A stretch of DNA of 64,000 nucleotides from Sambucus nigra (GCA_949130495.1 OX422209.1:695995757-696059756), one strand, 5' to 3'; numbered from the stretch's first letter, positions 21,585-33,960 are shown. Numbers and translations are program-made. Notes: generated from the sequence alone by a model not told the origin.

Positions 21585-22583
21585 TGTGACACCCCGCCTA
21601 ATTAAATACAGGGTGATCAGTCCTTTATTAAATTAAAAGAGGTTTCGCACCAGGTTCATTCTTAGCATCACTGTCGAAAACGTTTTAAAACTTACTAACC
21701 ACCTAGTATTCAAAAAGCCGATGTCAAATTTTTATCTCTTTATTAAACAACAACAACAATGTAAATATAAATTTAAACCGTTCACAAAATTAATGAGTCT
21801 AAATCAATACAACATAAAAATAAAAGACTTACCGAAAAATAATCAACTAAAAATCCCGAATTCACTACAATAATCCAATAAAGATAATAAATTGAGTACA
21901 AGGTCTGACTGGAATAAAATAGCTGGGGCAACATGCCCAAATGAAATACTGAACTATACCCTACTCTTGAATGAAGTAACTGAAGAGACTAAGTCTAAAT
22001 CCTGCAGTCATCTACATCTGTTGCAGATATGCATCCCTAGAACAGATCATCAAGTTTATCATCCCTGTGGCTCGACACCTAAAAGGTTTTTAAAATATTT
22101 TGCAAGTACGGGTTAGAGCCCAAATCCTTTTGAAAATATTTTGCAAGTGAATTAAAATGCTACAATTAAATTGCATGAATGCTCTTCATATTTATGTTAG
22201 TGTCACACTCACTTGAGATATTACTCACCCCTCAACTATTGTGCACACCTAACGCTTCTTCCTAAACTCTCCTAGTTAGACTACCCTGTCTAACTAGCCT
22301 TGTCCTGAAACTCCTTGACCCTCTACTCTAGCCCGAGTAAGTTGTACCTCTACGTCATAATTATTTATCACATTAACTTAAGTAATCCTCTTTAAATGCA
22401 CTATATAACAGTCTCACCAGTTATAAATAAGCAATCCCTTTTTACTTTATGTAATTTGACCGTATATAAATATCTACTCTCTTATATACGTATACTTAAT
22501 CAATTGCACTTCATGTATATCACTCGTATATAAATATCTACATTATTATATATGTATCATATGTTGCAACATTCACACACATG

Positions 22584-22640
<57 letters not shown>

Positions 22641-24542
22641 CATCCATCCTCCCGAGTAGACATTCACCGAATGTTCTCTAAAATGCTATCACCACAGGTA
22701 TACTCATCCACCCGGATACCCTGATACAGTTAGCTCCCCAAATCAGTAAAATAAAAATAAACGTAGCAGAGGCAGCCATAGTTCCCGCTGAGAATAAGGA
22801 CAAATCACACCCAAAGCGCCTCACCTCTAAATATTGGACACCTATTACATGGGGATTATACTCGCCCCGCTCCTCAAGCTAGGGGATTCACCCACATCGC
22901 GCAACCTCCTGTGATAGCACTAGAGGGGTATGTATTCCAATAAATATTATTCACATCAATATTTATAAAGCACACAAGTGTATATATATATATATATATA
23001 TATAATTTAATCCCGGCAAATCTGTGCACAAATCCCATAACACTAGCCCAACAATATCCGAGTCAATACCCCGACTCAAAACTTAATTCATTTTCCCATT
23101 AATTAATTTTATTATCATGGCGTCACTCAACCAAAATACTCGGACACACTCCCTTGGCCCGTAATTTATCCTTAAACTTTATCGCATCAAATTCCATCTC
23201 AATATGTAGATTTCGTCCCGTTTACCTCTACACAAATAAATTTTCACCATTCCCCTTTTTTATTCTTCTATAAAGTAAAACTCCTTACTGATATTAGGCC
23301 AATCCCACCAAAATTATCTCTTCCGGCCCAAAACAAAAAATAACCCAAACTGGGCCTGGCCTACCTACGTCATTCGAATGACCCACCATGTCGTTTGAAC
23401 GATAGGTGGCGTAGCACGAAAGAGGGCGCTGGTCCCTTGAGTGACCCCTTGATAATTCTCAATCTTCTTCTTCTTCTCCAATTCTTCGTCTGTCATAACA
23501 AAAATTCTTCAAGTTTTATAATTTCCTAGATTCTTCTTCTCAAATCCCCTTAATAGTTAATCGATTCTACCAGATTTTGTTTTACTCCCAAATCCATATA
23601 TAAATAAAGACCCAAACTTGATTATTACTGATAAGCTTTTATCATTTACAAAATACAAATTCCCCTCCAAAATTTATAATTCTAAATACACGAATTTTAC
23701 AAAACCTCTACCCCAAATTTTATTTCACAAATCCTCAATTTCAACGAGATACTAACTGGGTTTTATATTCAGAATCTAACTCCCCAACAGTACACCTGAG
23801 ATATTAATCTTCCTCATTACAAAAACTTACATGCATTGTCCCATAATTTGAAAACCCAATTTATACATCAACCCAACCCAAGAATAATGGATTTTACTAC
23901 ACCCACTATGATATGAATCGATTATCACAGATTTACATTGAAGAAAATTAACCAATTTCCTGTATATAATTTGTAGAGTCTGATTTCTTTGAAGAATATG
24001 ATTGTTTTGTCTCCTAAAACCTCCTAAAGTTGGCCCTATTTTCTTCTCTGCAGGCCTAGGTTTTTCTCTTTGTGTTGTGTCTGTCACAATTCCGCTAATT
24101 TAGGTTTTATGATATTCCTCCTCTAGAATTGTGTCCACCTCAAACTCTTAAATTTAGATTTTCAAATGCCAATCCCGAAATTATGCTTGTGGGCCAAGTT
24201 AAAATTGCCCAAACATTATCGTGTGAGCCCGATTATGCCTAAAAGTGCCCCGAGACCCAATTACTACCCCGGATACTCTTTTTTGACTATCTCGACCTCT
24301 CTGAAATAAACTGTGCACTCAGAATTATCATCCGAATAACTTTATAACATTCTCCAATTTCATCCTAAAAAATGCGACACAAAAATAATCTGAATAATTA
24401 AATCTCAGTTCGTCAAAGTAAATAAATTCTCTAATTTAAATAATTTATCCAAATCATAAATTTAAATTTCTCCAAATTAAATAAGTTCTATTTCACCCAA
24501 AAATAACTAATTTCAACATCCTCAAAATTACGGGGTGTTACA
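21585..24542 (-). repeat. LTR B (complete)
   Basis: 2,958 bp, starting TGTGACACCCCG and ending CGGGGTGTTACA on the plus strand, so the ends form a short imperfect inverted repeat. It serves as 5' LTR of internal A and abuts internal B on its other side, that is, it is shared. It includes a (TG)n(TA)n tract at 22,585-22,640. Its palindromes (near 23,370-23,450) are more decayed than those of LTR A. Confidence 0.85.
22585..22640. repeat. (TG)n(TA)n microsatellite
   Basis: Uninterrupted TG run followed by a TA run within LTR B. The homologous place in LTR A is the left break point of that copy. Confidence 0.95.
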
Positions 24543-25925
24543 TACTCCCACCCCTCCTTACGAAGGAATTTCGTCCTTAAAATTAAGATAAGCCTAGTAC
24601 TCTAAGCCTCGACTAGCTCCCTAATCACCTACACTTATCTCTATCGCTAATGCTTGTGAAATACTTTTAAAATTAAATTAGTTAACCAGGGCGGCCATAC
24701 ACCCCGGACCCATGCCCATCCGCACAAAATAATACGCGAATTTACTAGACTTAGTCATAATATAACTTTCAACTCACAGTTATAACTACATACCTGTATA
24801 ATAACCGAGGTACCAAACCCATGTACTAATGACCAAACATCTCCCCACTTCCAATGTTGTGTTAAGTTTCATGTGTGGGACATCTTGCAAAGCAAAATCC
24901 AAACAAGGAACCCCCGATACACTACTACCTAACATTGCCAGTCGTTGAGATCCGTTCGGCCCTCAGTCCATAGCATGTAACCCCAAATACCCGTCTCTCG
25001 ACATAAAAGTATACACATCCACTCTTATGCTACAAATGACAATATACAATACCGCGCTCTTACTATAACTAGTTTCCTTGTGTGAAATAAATCTCGAGCT
25101 ATATCTCCCCACTTAACAATAAACCTATTCCTCCTGAATCACATCAGCAAACATCCCCACTCCCCGAGATAATAATTAACATTATAAGCATATTATTGTA
25201 AGTTTATTATGCAACACATTTAAACATATATACTCGTATATGTAAGATAGCCCCTACCTCATGTGATACCTAGAAAAAATACTCCATACCTTGGTACCGT
25301 GAACACCAAGTCTGACTATAACTATTCACTATAGTTCCAAAGTATCGCTAACCAGCCAAAACTTGGCAATCTTCCACCCTATTCCCATAATTCTCGGAAG
25401 TACTAACCTAACATGTAATGCAAACATCCTCTTAGTGTACAACCTCACTCTCTCATGGTTAATACAAAAGAACCCCGCTACCCCATGACAGTTATGTATA
25501 TAATATGGCTATTACGACCAACGCACCCACTAAATCCAACTCACTCGCAAACCCTAGTGATAACAATCTAATGTTGTGACGCTCACAATATCACTTAAAA
25601 CATGCCCCATGCTCATAGGATGAAAATACAATTTACCTCCATACTCTAGTTACTTCGCCTGGTCTTTGGGTCCCTGATCAAAATTCTCTCGTTCGAATTG
25701 ACTTATTGTTATAGTGGTTGTACATTCAGAACCTCATCATGTAGTTGCCCTTGCCTCACTTAGGGTAATCTCTCTTCATGTGACCGGCATCTCTACAAAT
25801 GAAACACTTCCTAGAAAACCTCCCCGTCACTGATCCTATCTCTGTTGGCCTCCCCCGCCATTCCCTTGGCCCTGGAGGCCCTGAGGCATAAAGTGTTGCT
25901 GATGATCAGCCTTGAGGAACAAAGT
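24543..25925 (-). pseudogene. internal B with gag 3' remnant
   Basis: Homologous to 19,215 to about 20,540 of internal A: about 1.1 kb non-coding, then the gag zinc-knuckle region (about 25,783-25,812). Here the knuckle reads KCFICRDAGHMKRDY: the first two Cys and the His are kept, but the last Cys is Tyr, and a stop follows shortly (PK*). The rest of gag, the primer site and the start of the LTR are absent. The junction to LTR C falls at about 25,925. Confidence 0.75.
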
Positions 25926-26962
25926 CCTTCAAGTTTTATAATTTCCTAGATTCTTCTTCTGAAATCCCCTTAATAGTTAAATCGATTCTAACATACTTTT
26001 TTTACTCCCAAATCCATAGATAACTAACGACCCAAACTTGATTATTACTGATAAGCCTTTATCATTTACAGAATACAAATTCCCCTCCAAAATTTATAAT
26101 TCCAAATACATGATTTTTACAAAACCTCTGCCCCAAATTTTATTTCACAAATCCTCAATTTCAAGGAGATATTAACTGGGTTTTAATTCAGAGTCTAACT
26201 CCCCAATAGTACACTAGAGATATTAATCTTCCTCAATATAAAAATTTACATGGAGTGTCCCATAATTTGAAAACCCAATATATACGTCAACCCAACCCAA
26301 GAATAATCGATTTTACTACACCCACTATGATATGAATCTATTATCACAGATTTATATTGAAGCAAATTAACGACTTTCCTGTATATAATTTGGAGAGTCT
26401 TATTCCTTTGAAGAAGATGATTGCTTTGTCTCCCAAAAGTTTCGAAAGTTAGCCCTCTTTTCTCCTCTGCAGGTCTAGGTTTTTCTCTTTGCGTTGTGTC
26501 TGTCACAATTCCTCTAATTTGGGTTTTATGATATTTCTCCTCTAGAGTTGTGTCCACCTCAAACTCTTAAATTTAGATTTTAAAATGTCAATCCCGAAAT
26601 TATGCTTGTGGGCCAAGTTAAAATGGTCCAAACATCCCCTTGTGAGCTCGGTTATGCCTAAAAGTGCTTCGAGACCCAATTACTACCCCCGAGTACTCTT
26701 TTTCGGCTATCTCGGCCTCTTCGGAATCAACCGTGCACTCAGAATTATCATCCGAATAACTTTATAACATTATTCAATTTCATCCTAAAAAACGCGACAC
26801 AAAAATAATCTGAATAATTAAATCTTAATTCGCCAAATTAAATAAGTCCTCTAATTTAAATAATTTCTGCAAATCATAAATTTAAACTTCTCCTAATTAA
26901 ATAAGTTCTATTTCACCAAAAAATGATTAATTTCAATATCCTCAAAATTACGAGGTGTTACA
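25926..26962 (-). repeat. LTR C (partial)
   Basis: Matches 23,503-24,542 of LTR B and ends in ACGAGGTGTTACA. It joins internal B directly at ccttcaagttttataa, so part of the LTR and the 5' half of internal B were lost in one event. The right flank starts CCTAT; the matching left target duplicate cannot be seen because LTR A is truncated. Confidence 0.8.
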
Positions 26963-28194
26963 CCTATGAGTGTCTGTGGGTGTGGGTGAGTATGTAGGAT
27001 GTGTGTGTATGTGAGGGAGGGAGAAAGAGAGAGTGTGTTGAAGTGAGTCTTGTAGTGAAGTAAGGGGTGAAAATGGTATTAGTAGTCAAAACAACTTAAA
27101 ATGCTTGGATTTATTTCCCTTAGCATTTTATAAAGCACTACTTGTTTATGGATACAACATATTCACTAATGTCTTCCTGAAAAAATTACAAAATTTTATG
27201 AAGTGAATCAACTTAATATTATAAAGCGATATATCTTACGTGATAATGCTAATTTACACCAGCATTGGATGTTTTAATCCTATTGCTTAATCGTTATCCC
27301 ATCATAAATAATCTAAATCAACAAAGAAGGATGATAGACTAATAATCACTTTGCTCAAGGAAGGTTAAAATTAAGCCTCCTAATAGTGATCTGCAGTATG
27401 TTGAGATCAAAACATCATAGAAAATTGAGAGAATGAGAGATGCTTGCCGAATAGGGAGAGGAGTTTTGGATGTAGCTACTAGTATTATTATCCCTACCAT
27501 GAATACAAGTGAAATTGATGTTTTTGGGCAGACCTTTACTATTGAACCAACTTAAATTTTTAGCCTGATGGATGGACTACTGTCTTCGCAGATGGAAAAT
27601 ATAGTGTTGTGGATATGTATTAAATAAAATACAAAAATCAAATCCCCAAAATAACTTGTTATCAAGTAATAAAAAACATAAAAGTGAATCCCCCAAACAA
27701 TATCGAACAAATGAAACCCCCATAGTAGCGGTATGTAACGATATAGACATGAAAACCAAATAAAATGGGAACCACCACTCCAAATCACAACACTACAAAT
27801 TGGTAACCCCTCATGTCTAATCATATTGATATCAGAAGGATATCCATATCTAACAAATCCATTGATATCTAGATAAAAAGATCCAAAAATTGTTATAAAT
27901 TGATTTTTCTTATGATAGAAGTATTGATGAAAGATAAATATTTTTAAAACAATAAAAACCTGAAGTGATTTTGGTAATCCAAAAAATTCATAAATCGAAA
28001 CTCAATATACAAAAAAACTTGCCTCTTAATTTGATTGTGGATAAAACAAAATATGTATATCAAAATCAATGTTTTTCTTAGCTTTCAATACTACAAACAT
28101 CTCGTAAATGCCATATCACAGAAATGGACACTTGATATTAGCATCTAAGTAGATAAAGCATTAAATTTCTTATTAATGAATCATAACCTGAAAT
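26963..28194. other. flank between LTR array and copia element
   Basis: Low-complexity GT/GA-rich start, then AT-rich sequence. The only recognisable content is the methionine aminopeptidase fragment listed next. No RNA gene or other ORF is supported. Confidence 0.5.
27385..27603 (+). pseudogene. methionine aminopeptidase 1-like pseudogene
   Basis: The plus strand encodes a decayed piece of cytosolic-type methionine aminopeptidase, the metal enzyme that removes the initiator Met. The first part reads LQYVEIKTS, a stop, then IERMRDACRIGRGVLD and TSEID, matching the family's N-terminal helix. It is followed without the metal-binding core by GQTFTIEP, a stop, and after a one-base shift PDGWTTVFADGK, both from the C-terminal region. 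So the catalytic middle is deleted and the frame is broken. It is a relic with no expected activity. Confidence 0.7.
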
Positions 28195-28199
28195 GAAAA
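28195..28199. repeat. copia target-site duplication, left (GAAAA)
   Basis: GAAAA precedes the left LTR and recurs at 32,602-32,606 after the right LTR, fixing the copia insertion borders. Confidence 0.85.
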
Positions 28200-28410
28200 C
28201 GTTTGAGATATGTGTAGAAGTAGTGGTGGAAGTGGTCAACAGTAGACGTGGTCAATTTGAAAGTGTTAAATCTCCTTTATTTTTTTCTTATTTCTAGCAT
28301 TTTGCTATTGAAGTTCCATATAAGGAATGATTGTAGCCACCAGTTTTAATTAATTCAGCTCGACAAAATAATATTTTTTTCTCTCATTTTGTTAAGATCT
28401 AATTTCTACA
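28200..28410 (+). repeat. copia 5' LTR
   Basis: Runs to TAATTTCTACA. The first base is mutated (CG instead of TG), judged from the right LTR that begins TGTTGGAGATAT. Confidence 0.9.
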
Positions 28411-28425
28411 TGGTATCAGAACAGG
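28411..28425 (+). promoter_or_regulatory. copia primer-binding site
   Basis: TGGTATCAGAACAGG directly follows the 5' LTR; it is a slightly diverged initiator-Met tRNA site. Confidence 0.9.
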
Positions 28426-28482
28426 TTTGATACAGAATAAGAGAACTTTGCAATTCTCCTTTTCTTTTCTCCTTATAAAACA

Positions 28483-31400
28483 ATGGTGGAATCTGATCAT
28501 CCGGGTTAGAAACTTTCATTTGTTCTCTTAAATGGTCTAAACTATATGCCATGGTCTAGAGTTATAACTCTATCTATTGGGGGTAAGAAAAAATTAGGTT
28601 TTATAAATGGAGATAAAGTTTGTACTTTCGAATCTGATTCAGAATATGAAGATTAGGATGGTAATGATTAGCTTATTAGATCATGGTTACTCAATTCGAT
28701 GGAGCCTCAGATTGCTAAAATATTTGCCTTTTTTGAATCTTCAAAAGATTTATGGGAATCCGTTACAGAAATGTATGGAAACCAAAATAATGCTGCCCAA
28801 ATTTTTGAATTAAAACGGGAGATCTCTGCTAAGCAGCAAGGAGATAAGATGTTCATCGAACATTTTAGTAATCTCAAAAAGATGTGGGATGAACTAGATA
28901 TGTATCATCCTCACACCAGTGATGCAAAAATCTTGCTAGCCTCAAGCCAGAATATGAAAACCTCAGGAGTAATATTCTCATGAGCTCTACTCTTCCATCC
29001 TTTTCTAGTGTTTGTGCTACGGTGCAGCGAGAAGAAACCCAAAAGAAGATGATGAATCCAGACTCTAAATTTTTGTCAGAGTCTAGTTCATTTGTTACCA
29101 GGCAAGATGATAAAAGTAAAGCATTTAATGGGAAGGAAAACTCTCAAAACAAAGGAAAGTCAGGGACCTAGAAATGTGACCATTGTGGAAAAACTAGACA
29201 CACTAAGGAGCGATGTTGGAAGCTTCATCCTCATCTTAAACCAACCTTTGATAATATTAGTAAAAAGGAATCATTTGCTGTAGCGGACACCTCCATCTCA
29301 ATGAATCAATTAACTCACCTTCTTCAATAATTCTGCAAGTCTAATGCTTTTGAATCTGGTCCTCCCTCCAGCACTCATGCGTTAGGTAACCTTGAAGCCT
29401 ATTTTTCTTCCCACACGCTTAAAAATGCAAATGCTTGGATTATTGATTCTGGTGCAACCGATCATATGGCAAATGATTTAAACAATTTGTAAAATTTTAC
29501 CTTTGGTTCATCAACACATATCGTGTATGTGGCTAATAAGACTTCAGTTCCTATTTTCGGATCTATAAAAATTAATTTCTTTGATGATTCACGTAGTTCG
29601 GATGCCCTTGTTATTCCTTCATTTCCAAATCAGCTTCTTTCTATTGGTAAGATCACTAATTCCCTAAATTGTGATGTTATTTTTTCTCCTACTGGTGTTG
29701 TAATGCAGGATCGAACATCGAGGAAGAAGATTGGTGAGGGGGTTTACTCGCATGGTCTATATCTATTGAAACCACTGGCTGAAATCAAAAGTGTCCAGTT
29801 AGATAGTCACATTTTGCATCAATGATTTGGACACCCATCCAATCGCATTTTATCTTTCTTATTTCCTTCTATGTGCAATGAGTCATGTGTAGCATGGTGA
29901 TTACTCAGTTTGGTGCCAAAATCAGAATTCTTCGGTCTAACAATGGTATTGAATTTTTAAAAGTTCATCTTCTCGAATTTCTCTGCAATGAAGGGATTAT
30001 CCACCAGACTAGTTGTGTCGGTACACATCAATGAAACGGTGTGGCGGAACAGAAAAATCGACACATCTTGGAAACTACAAGAACCCTTATGTTTCAAATG
30101 AATGTTACGAAGAAATAATGGTCCCATGGAGTTCTAGATACTGTGTACTCGATAAATTGACTTCTAAGACGTATCATCAAATTTTAATCACCATTAAAGG
30201 TTCTAAAAGGAAAGAGGCCTGATATATCTCATCTACGGGTATTCTCTTGCATTTCTTACGTCCATAATCGATCCATTAATCGTGAAAAACTGGATCCTCA
30301 TGCCACGTAAGGCATTTTCTTGGGGTATTCTTCAACCCAAAAGGGATACACATGTTATGATCCAAAACTTCATAAGCTTATGGTGTCCGGAGATGTTCGG
30401 TTCGTTGAAAGTGAATCATTCTTCTCTCTACAAATTGAGAATGGAAATTCATTGCATGGGGAGTATTTGAAGAATTTATTTTCATAACCTACCACTGAAT
30501 CAAGTTATTCAGATATAAGAAGTGAATCTCCATTTTTGCCTCTACAAGTGCCGGATACACCTCCCTAGGAACCACCTCCACTTGCAGACTCTTCACAAGC
30601 AGGACCAGGACACGCAGAATCTCTGTAAGCACCTATCACATCTTCAGAATTAGTAGCTCTAGATGCACTTGAAATTCAAACCTCACAACCCCAGGTTTTA
30701 CGAAAAACAAGTAGAATTGTACACACTCTATTTGAATTAAAGGATTTTGTTACATATAAAGTCGTGAGTCATCCTATACAAGCTCATATCATATATGATA
30801 ATGCCACTCCTTCACATTATGCATTCTTGAGTTCCTTATCTTCTCATCGAAACCTAAGAATTTTCATGATGTAAATTCCAGTTGTATATGGAAACAAGCT
30901 ATAAAGGAGGAATTATAAGCACTAGATACCAATCAAACATGGAACATTGTGAAACTTCCTCCGATAAAGAAATAAGTTGGATGTCGTTGGGTCTAAAAGA
31001 TCAAATACAATAGTGATGGTTCCATTGAACGTCACAAAGCAAGACTCATTGCCAAAGGATTCATGCAAACATATGGAGTAGATTATAATGAGACCTTTGC
31101 ACCGGTAGCAAAAATGAATACTTTTCGTGTATTAATATCTCTTGCTATGAATAAAAGTTGAAAATTATTTCAAATGGATGTAAAAAATGCATTCTTGCAT
31201 GGCATACTCAAAGAGGAAGTTTATACGAGTATACCTCCAGGCCATCTATTGGAGGCTCGCACTGATCTAACGTGTAAACTAAATAAGGCGATATATGGAT
31301 TGAAACAATCACCTCGAGCCTGGTATGCGAGACTAAGTTATGTGCTTTTGAATAATGGACTACAAAGAAGCAATGCAGATTCTTCTTTTTCATTAAGAAA

Positions 31401-32385
31401 GGTATATCTGAAACGATTGTTGTCTTGGACTATGTTGATAACCTTGTTATTACCGGTGATGATCACATTGAAATCTCGAAGCTTAAAAACATCTTGCATA
31501 TTCAGTTCTCTATCAAAGATTTGGGAATATTGAAATATTTTCTTGGGATTGAAGTTGCATATTCGAAGAAGGGCATTTTTCTTAATAAAAGAAAATATGT
31601 TTTAGACTTGTTGAAAGAGACTGGAAAGGTAGGTGTTAAATCATTTGCGACTCCTACAGAGAGTACATCCAAATTAAGTTTGGATGGTGACTTGTTACCA
31701 GATGTTGGTATGTTTTAAAGATTAGTTGGTAAACTAATTTACCTCATAATTACTCGGCCAAACATCTCCTATGTTATAAGCCATGTTAATCGCTTTATGC
31801 ATTCTCCGTGAGTAAATCACATGGGTGCTGTTAATCGAATCCTATAGTACCTCAAAGGGCCACCTAGAAGGGGTATATGGATCCGTAAAAATGTTCACTG
31901 CACTACTGCTGCCTATACAGATGCAGATTGGTTCGGATGTTCGGTTGATCGATGATCTATAACAGGATATTGCACCATTGTTGGAAGGAACTTAGTCACA
32001 TGGAAGAGCAAAAAATAGAATATTATTACTCGCTCAAGTGATGAAGCAGAATATTGGGCAATGGCTTCTACTACTAGTGAAATCATTTGGTTGCGGTCAT
32101 TATTAAAGGATTTGGGTTATGAATTTAGCGAACCGACAAAAATGTTTTTTGATGATCAGTCGTCTGTTCACATTGCTTCAAATCCGGTGTTTCATAAAAG
32201 GACTAAACACATTGAGGTGGATTGTCATTTTGTTTGAGAAAATGTACAAGCCAATGCTATTTCCACTCCCTTTATTCCTAGTAATCAATAGTTGGCTAGC
32301 ATTTTTACCAAAAGTTTACCCGTTGCCTAGTTTAATGCGATATTGTCCAAGTTGGGCTCTACTGATATATTCACACCAACTTGAG
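28483..32385 (+). pseudogene. copia gag-pol
   Basis: Starts at ATG 28,483 (MVESDHPG, then a stop). Gag: KDLWESVTEMYGNQN and IEHFSNLKKMWDELD; knuckle CDHCGKTRHTKERC at about 29,173-29,215 is intact. Protease: AWIIDSGATDHM (about 29,437). Integrase zinc region is present but the core jumps at about 29,895 from pre-integrase sequence to the second half of the core, so the first catalytic Asp region is gone. [47 protein letters not shown]; the catalytic box reads YVDN instead of YVDD. RNase H: YTDADWFGCSVD, SSDEAEYWAMA, KRTKHIEVDCHF. A frameshift occurs near 31,390. Confidence 0.92.
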
Positions 32386-32391
32386 GGGGAG
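32380..32391 (+). promoter_or_regulatory. copia polypurine tract
   Basis: TTGAGGGGGAG immediately before the 3' LTR; typical copia plus-strand primer sequence. Confidence 0.9.
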
Positions 32392-32601
32392 TGTTGGAGA
32401 TATTTATGGAAGAAGTGGTGGAATGGTCAACAATAGAATTGGTCAATTTGAAAGTGTCAAGTCTCCTTTATTTTTTCCTTATTTCTAGCATTATGTTATT
32501 GAAGTTCCATATAAGGAACGATCGTAGCCACCAGTTTTTAATCAATTCAGTTCAGAAAAATAATATTTTTTCTCTCATTCTGTTAAGCTCTAATTTCTAC
32601 A
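32392..32601 (+). repeat. copia 3' LTR
   Basis: TGTTGGAGATAT to TAATTTCTACA, followed by the target duplicate GAAAA. About ten percent different from the 5' LTR. Confidence 0.92.
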
Positions 32602-32879
32602 GAAAAATATGAAGTTTTGCAATACAGATTCAGTATTGCAGTAAAAGAGAATCATATAAAATGCCAAATCGCCATTATGATTCACAAATAGTTAAAAAAT
32701 GGAAATACATTAAAAATTAACACAGAATCAGACCAATGAAAGAGAATCCCACATTAACAATGGTAATCCACAGAAATGGGAAAAATATACCACAGAAGGA
32801 GCAACAACAGTATACTTTCTACCATTTGTGTTTGCATAATAAGTTTCGTTGGTTGACAAATTGGATGCTTGTAGATAAG

Positions 32880-33276
32880 AAGCACCAGTTTGGTCATCGT
32901 ACACAATCTTGTCTTTCTTGATATTTTGAATGCCTTTATTTTTAGCAAACACTTCTCACTTTATTAGAGTCCTGGGTTTCAACAGAGGCTTCTTTCTAGG
33001 AAACCTTGTAGATGGTGGAGGCAACTTAACAATGGGGCCTTGTGATTCTTCAGCTTAAGGTAAATTGAAAAGGACATCTGCTACTGCTTGTACTAAATTG
33101 TTCCCCTCTTATAAACATTCCTTTACTAGCTCCTCCCTAGAAGAAAGGAGATAAGAGAAGTGATGATGTGGATTGAAGGCCATGAGATTCCCTAAGTCCA
33201 CTTGGAACTATTGTTCACTCATATCTCTTTATTGTGTGTCCACAGCAGACCCTGATGAATAAATGTCAACACTCAT
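32880..33276 (-). pseudogene. RRS1-like ribosome biogenesis protein pseudogene
   Basis: The minus strand encodes the N-terminal half of an RRS1-family protein, a nucleolar factor for 60S subunit assembly. Starting at ATG 33,276, the recognisable parts are [57 protein letters not shown] and KNKGIQNIKKDKIVYDDQTG. At least five in-frame stops interrupt it, including one where Trp is expected before EVFAKNKG. Downstream of 32,880 the similarity fades although the frame stays open to about 32,728. An acceptor-like tttttttag lies just before the ATG, so the source may have had a leader intron. The copia element sits about 270 bp beyond the recognisable end. Confidence 0.8.
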
Positions 33277-33960
33277 TTCCTAAAAAAAATACAAACAATG
33301 ATTCTAAATACCGATGGATAAATCATGGACCTTCCATATACAACAAAAACATAAATACCTGACCTTAAAAAATTATGAATACAAAGCCAAACACGCGAGG
33401 CTGAGAAAAATCCCAAGGCGAGATGTACCTAAAAAAATCGACCCGCACACAACATGCAAACACATACGGACACACACAACTTCACATGTACTGCAAATGA
33501 CCAAATAAATTAACTTATTAGTATAGAAAGATCGTTCAAGTTATCTAACTTCCCAACTATATATAATTGATGTTATTTAGTTCTGACTTAGATTCACTAT
33601 GAAGAATAAAATATTAAAGTATAAACCGAAGTTAAGGAACTGCATGCATAAATAGAAAGTTGTACCAAAAAATGGAAACATGCTAGTTTGAAATTTGTAC
33701 CGAATAATAATTTAATACAAACACTTCATAAAAGTAGTGAATGAGTGAAAGAAAAATAAATAAACCATTAAACACTTCACTACTGAAAATTGTAAAATAA
33801 ACCATTCTTTATCTTCTACAAATCAAAAATAAGTTTTTTATTAAACATCGCAAATGTTTAGATCCCAAAATTGGAGAGTATACATTTCTTGATACAAAAG
33901 AAAAAACAAACAAAAAAACATAACAAATAATTACAGATCATTCAAAAACTAGATGATAAT
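33277..33960. other. AT-rich sequence, nothing recognised
   Basis: No coding, RNA or repeat feature was identified on either strand. Confidence 0.5.

Larger units (their letters stand above)
17262..26962 (-). mobile_element. Tekay-like gag-only LTR array (LTR-int-LTR-int-LTR)
   Basis: Three LTR copies alternate with two internal segments, all in minus orientation: LTR A 17,262-19,214 (left end lost), internal A 19,215-21,584, LTR B 21,585-24,542 (complete, 2,958 bp), internal B 24,543-25,925 (5' part lost), LTR C 25,926-26,962 (only the 5' part in element sense). Inner LTR edges read TGTAACACCCCGTAATTTTG on the minus strand. A TGGTATCAGAGC primer site lies at 21,571-21,582. Both internals hold only gag remnants plus about 1 kb of non-coding sequence; no protease, RT or integrase was seen. 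The gag and LTR style place it with Tekay/Del chromoviruses, as a non-autonomous relative. Shared LTRs suggest unequal recombination. Confidence 0.8.
28200..32601 (+). mobile_element. degenerate Ty1/copia retrotransposon
   Basis: A 4,402-bp plus-strand element with 211- and 210-bp LTRs, an adjacent TGGTATCAGAACAGG primer site, a decayed gag-pol and a TTGAGGGGGAG polypurine tract. The domain order gag, protease, integrase, RT, RNase H is that of copia. LTRs differ by roughly a tenth, so this is an old insertion. Dozens of stops, several frameshifts and a deletion inside integrase make it inactive. Confidence 0.93.
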
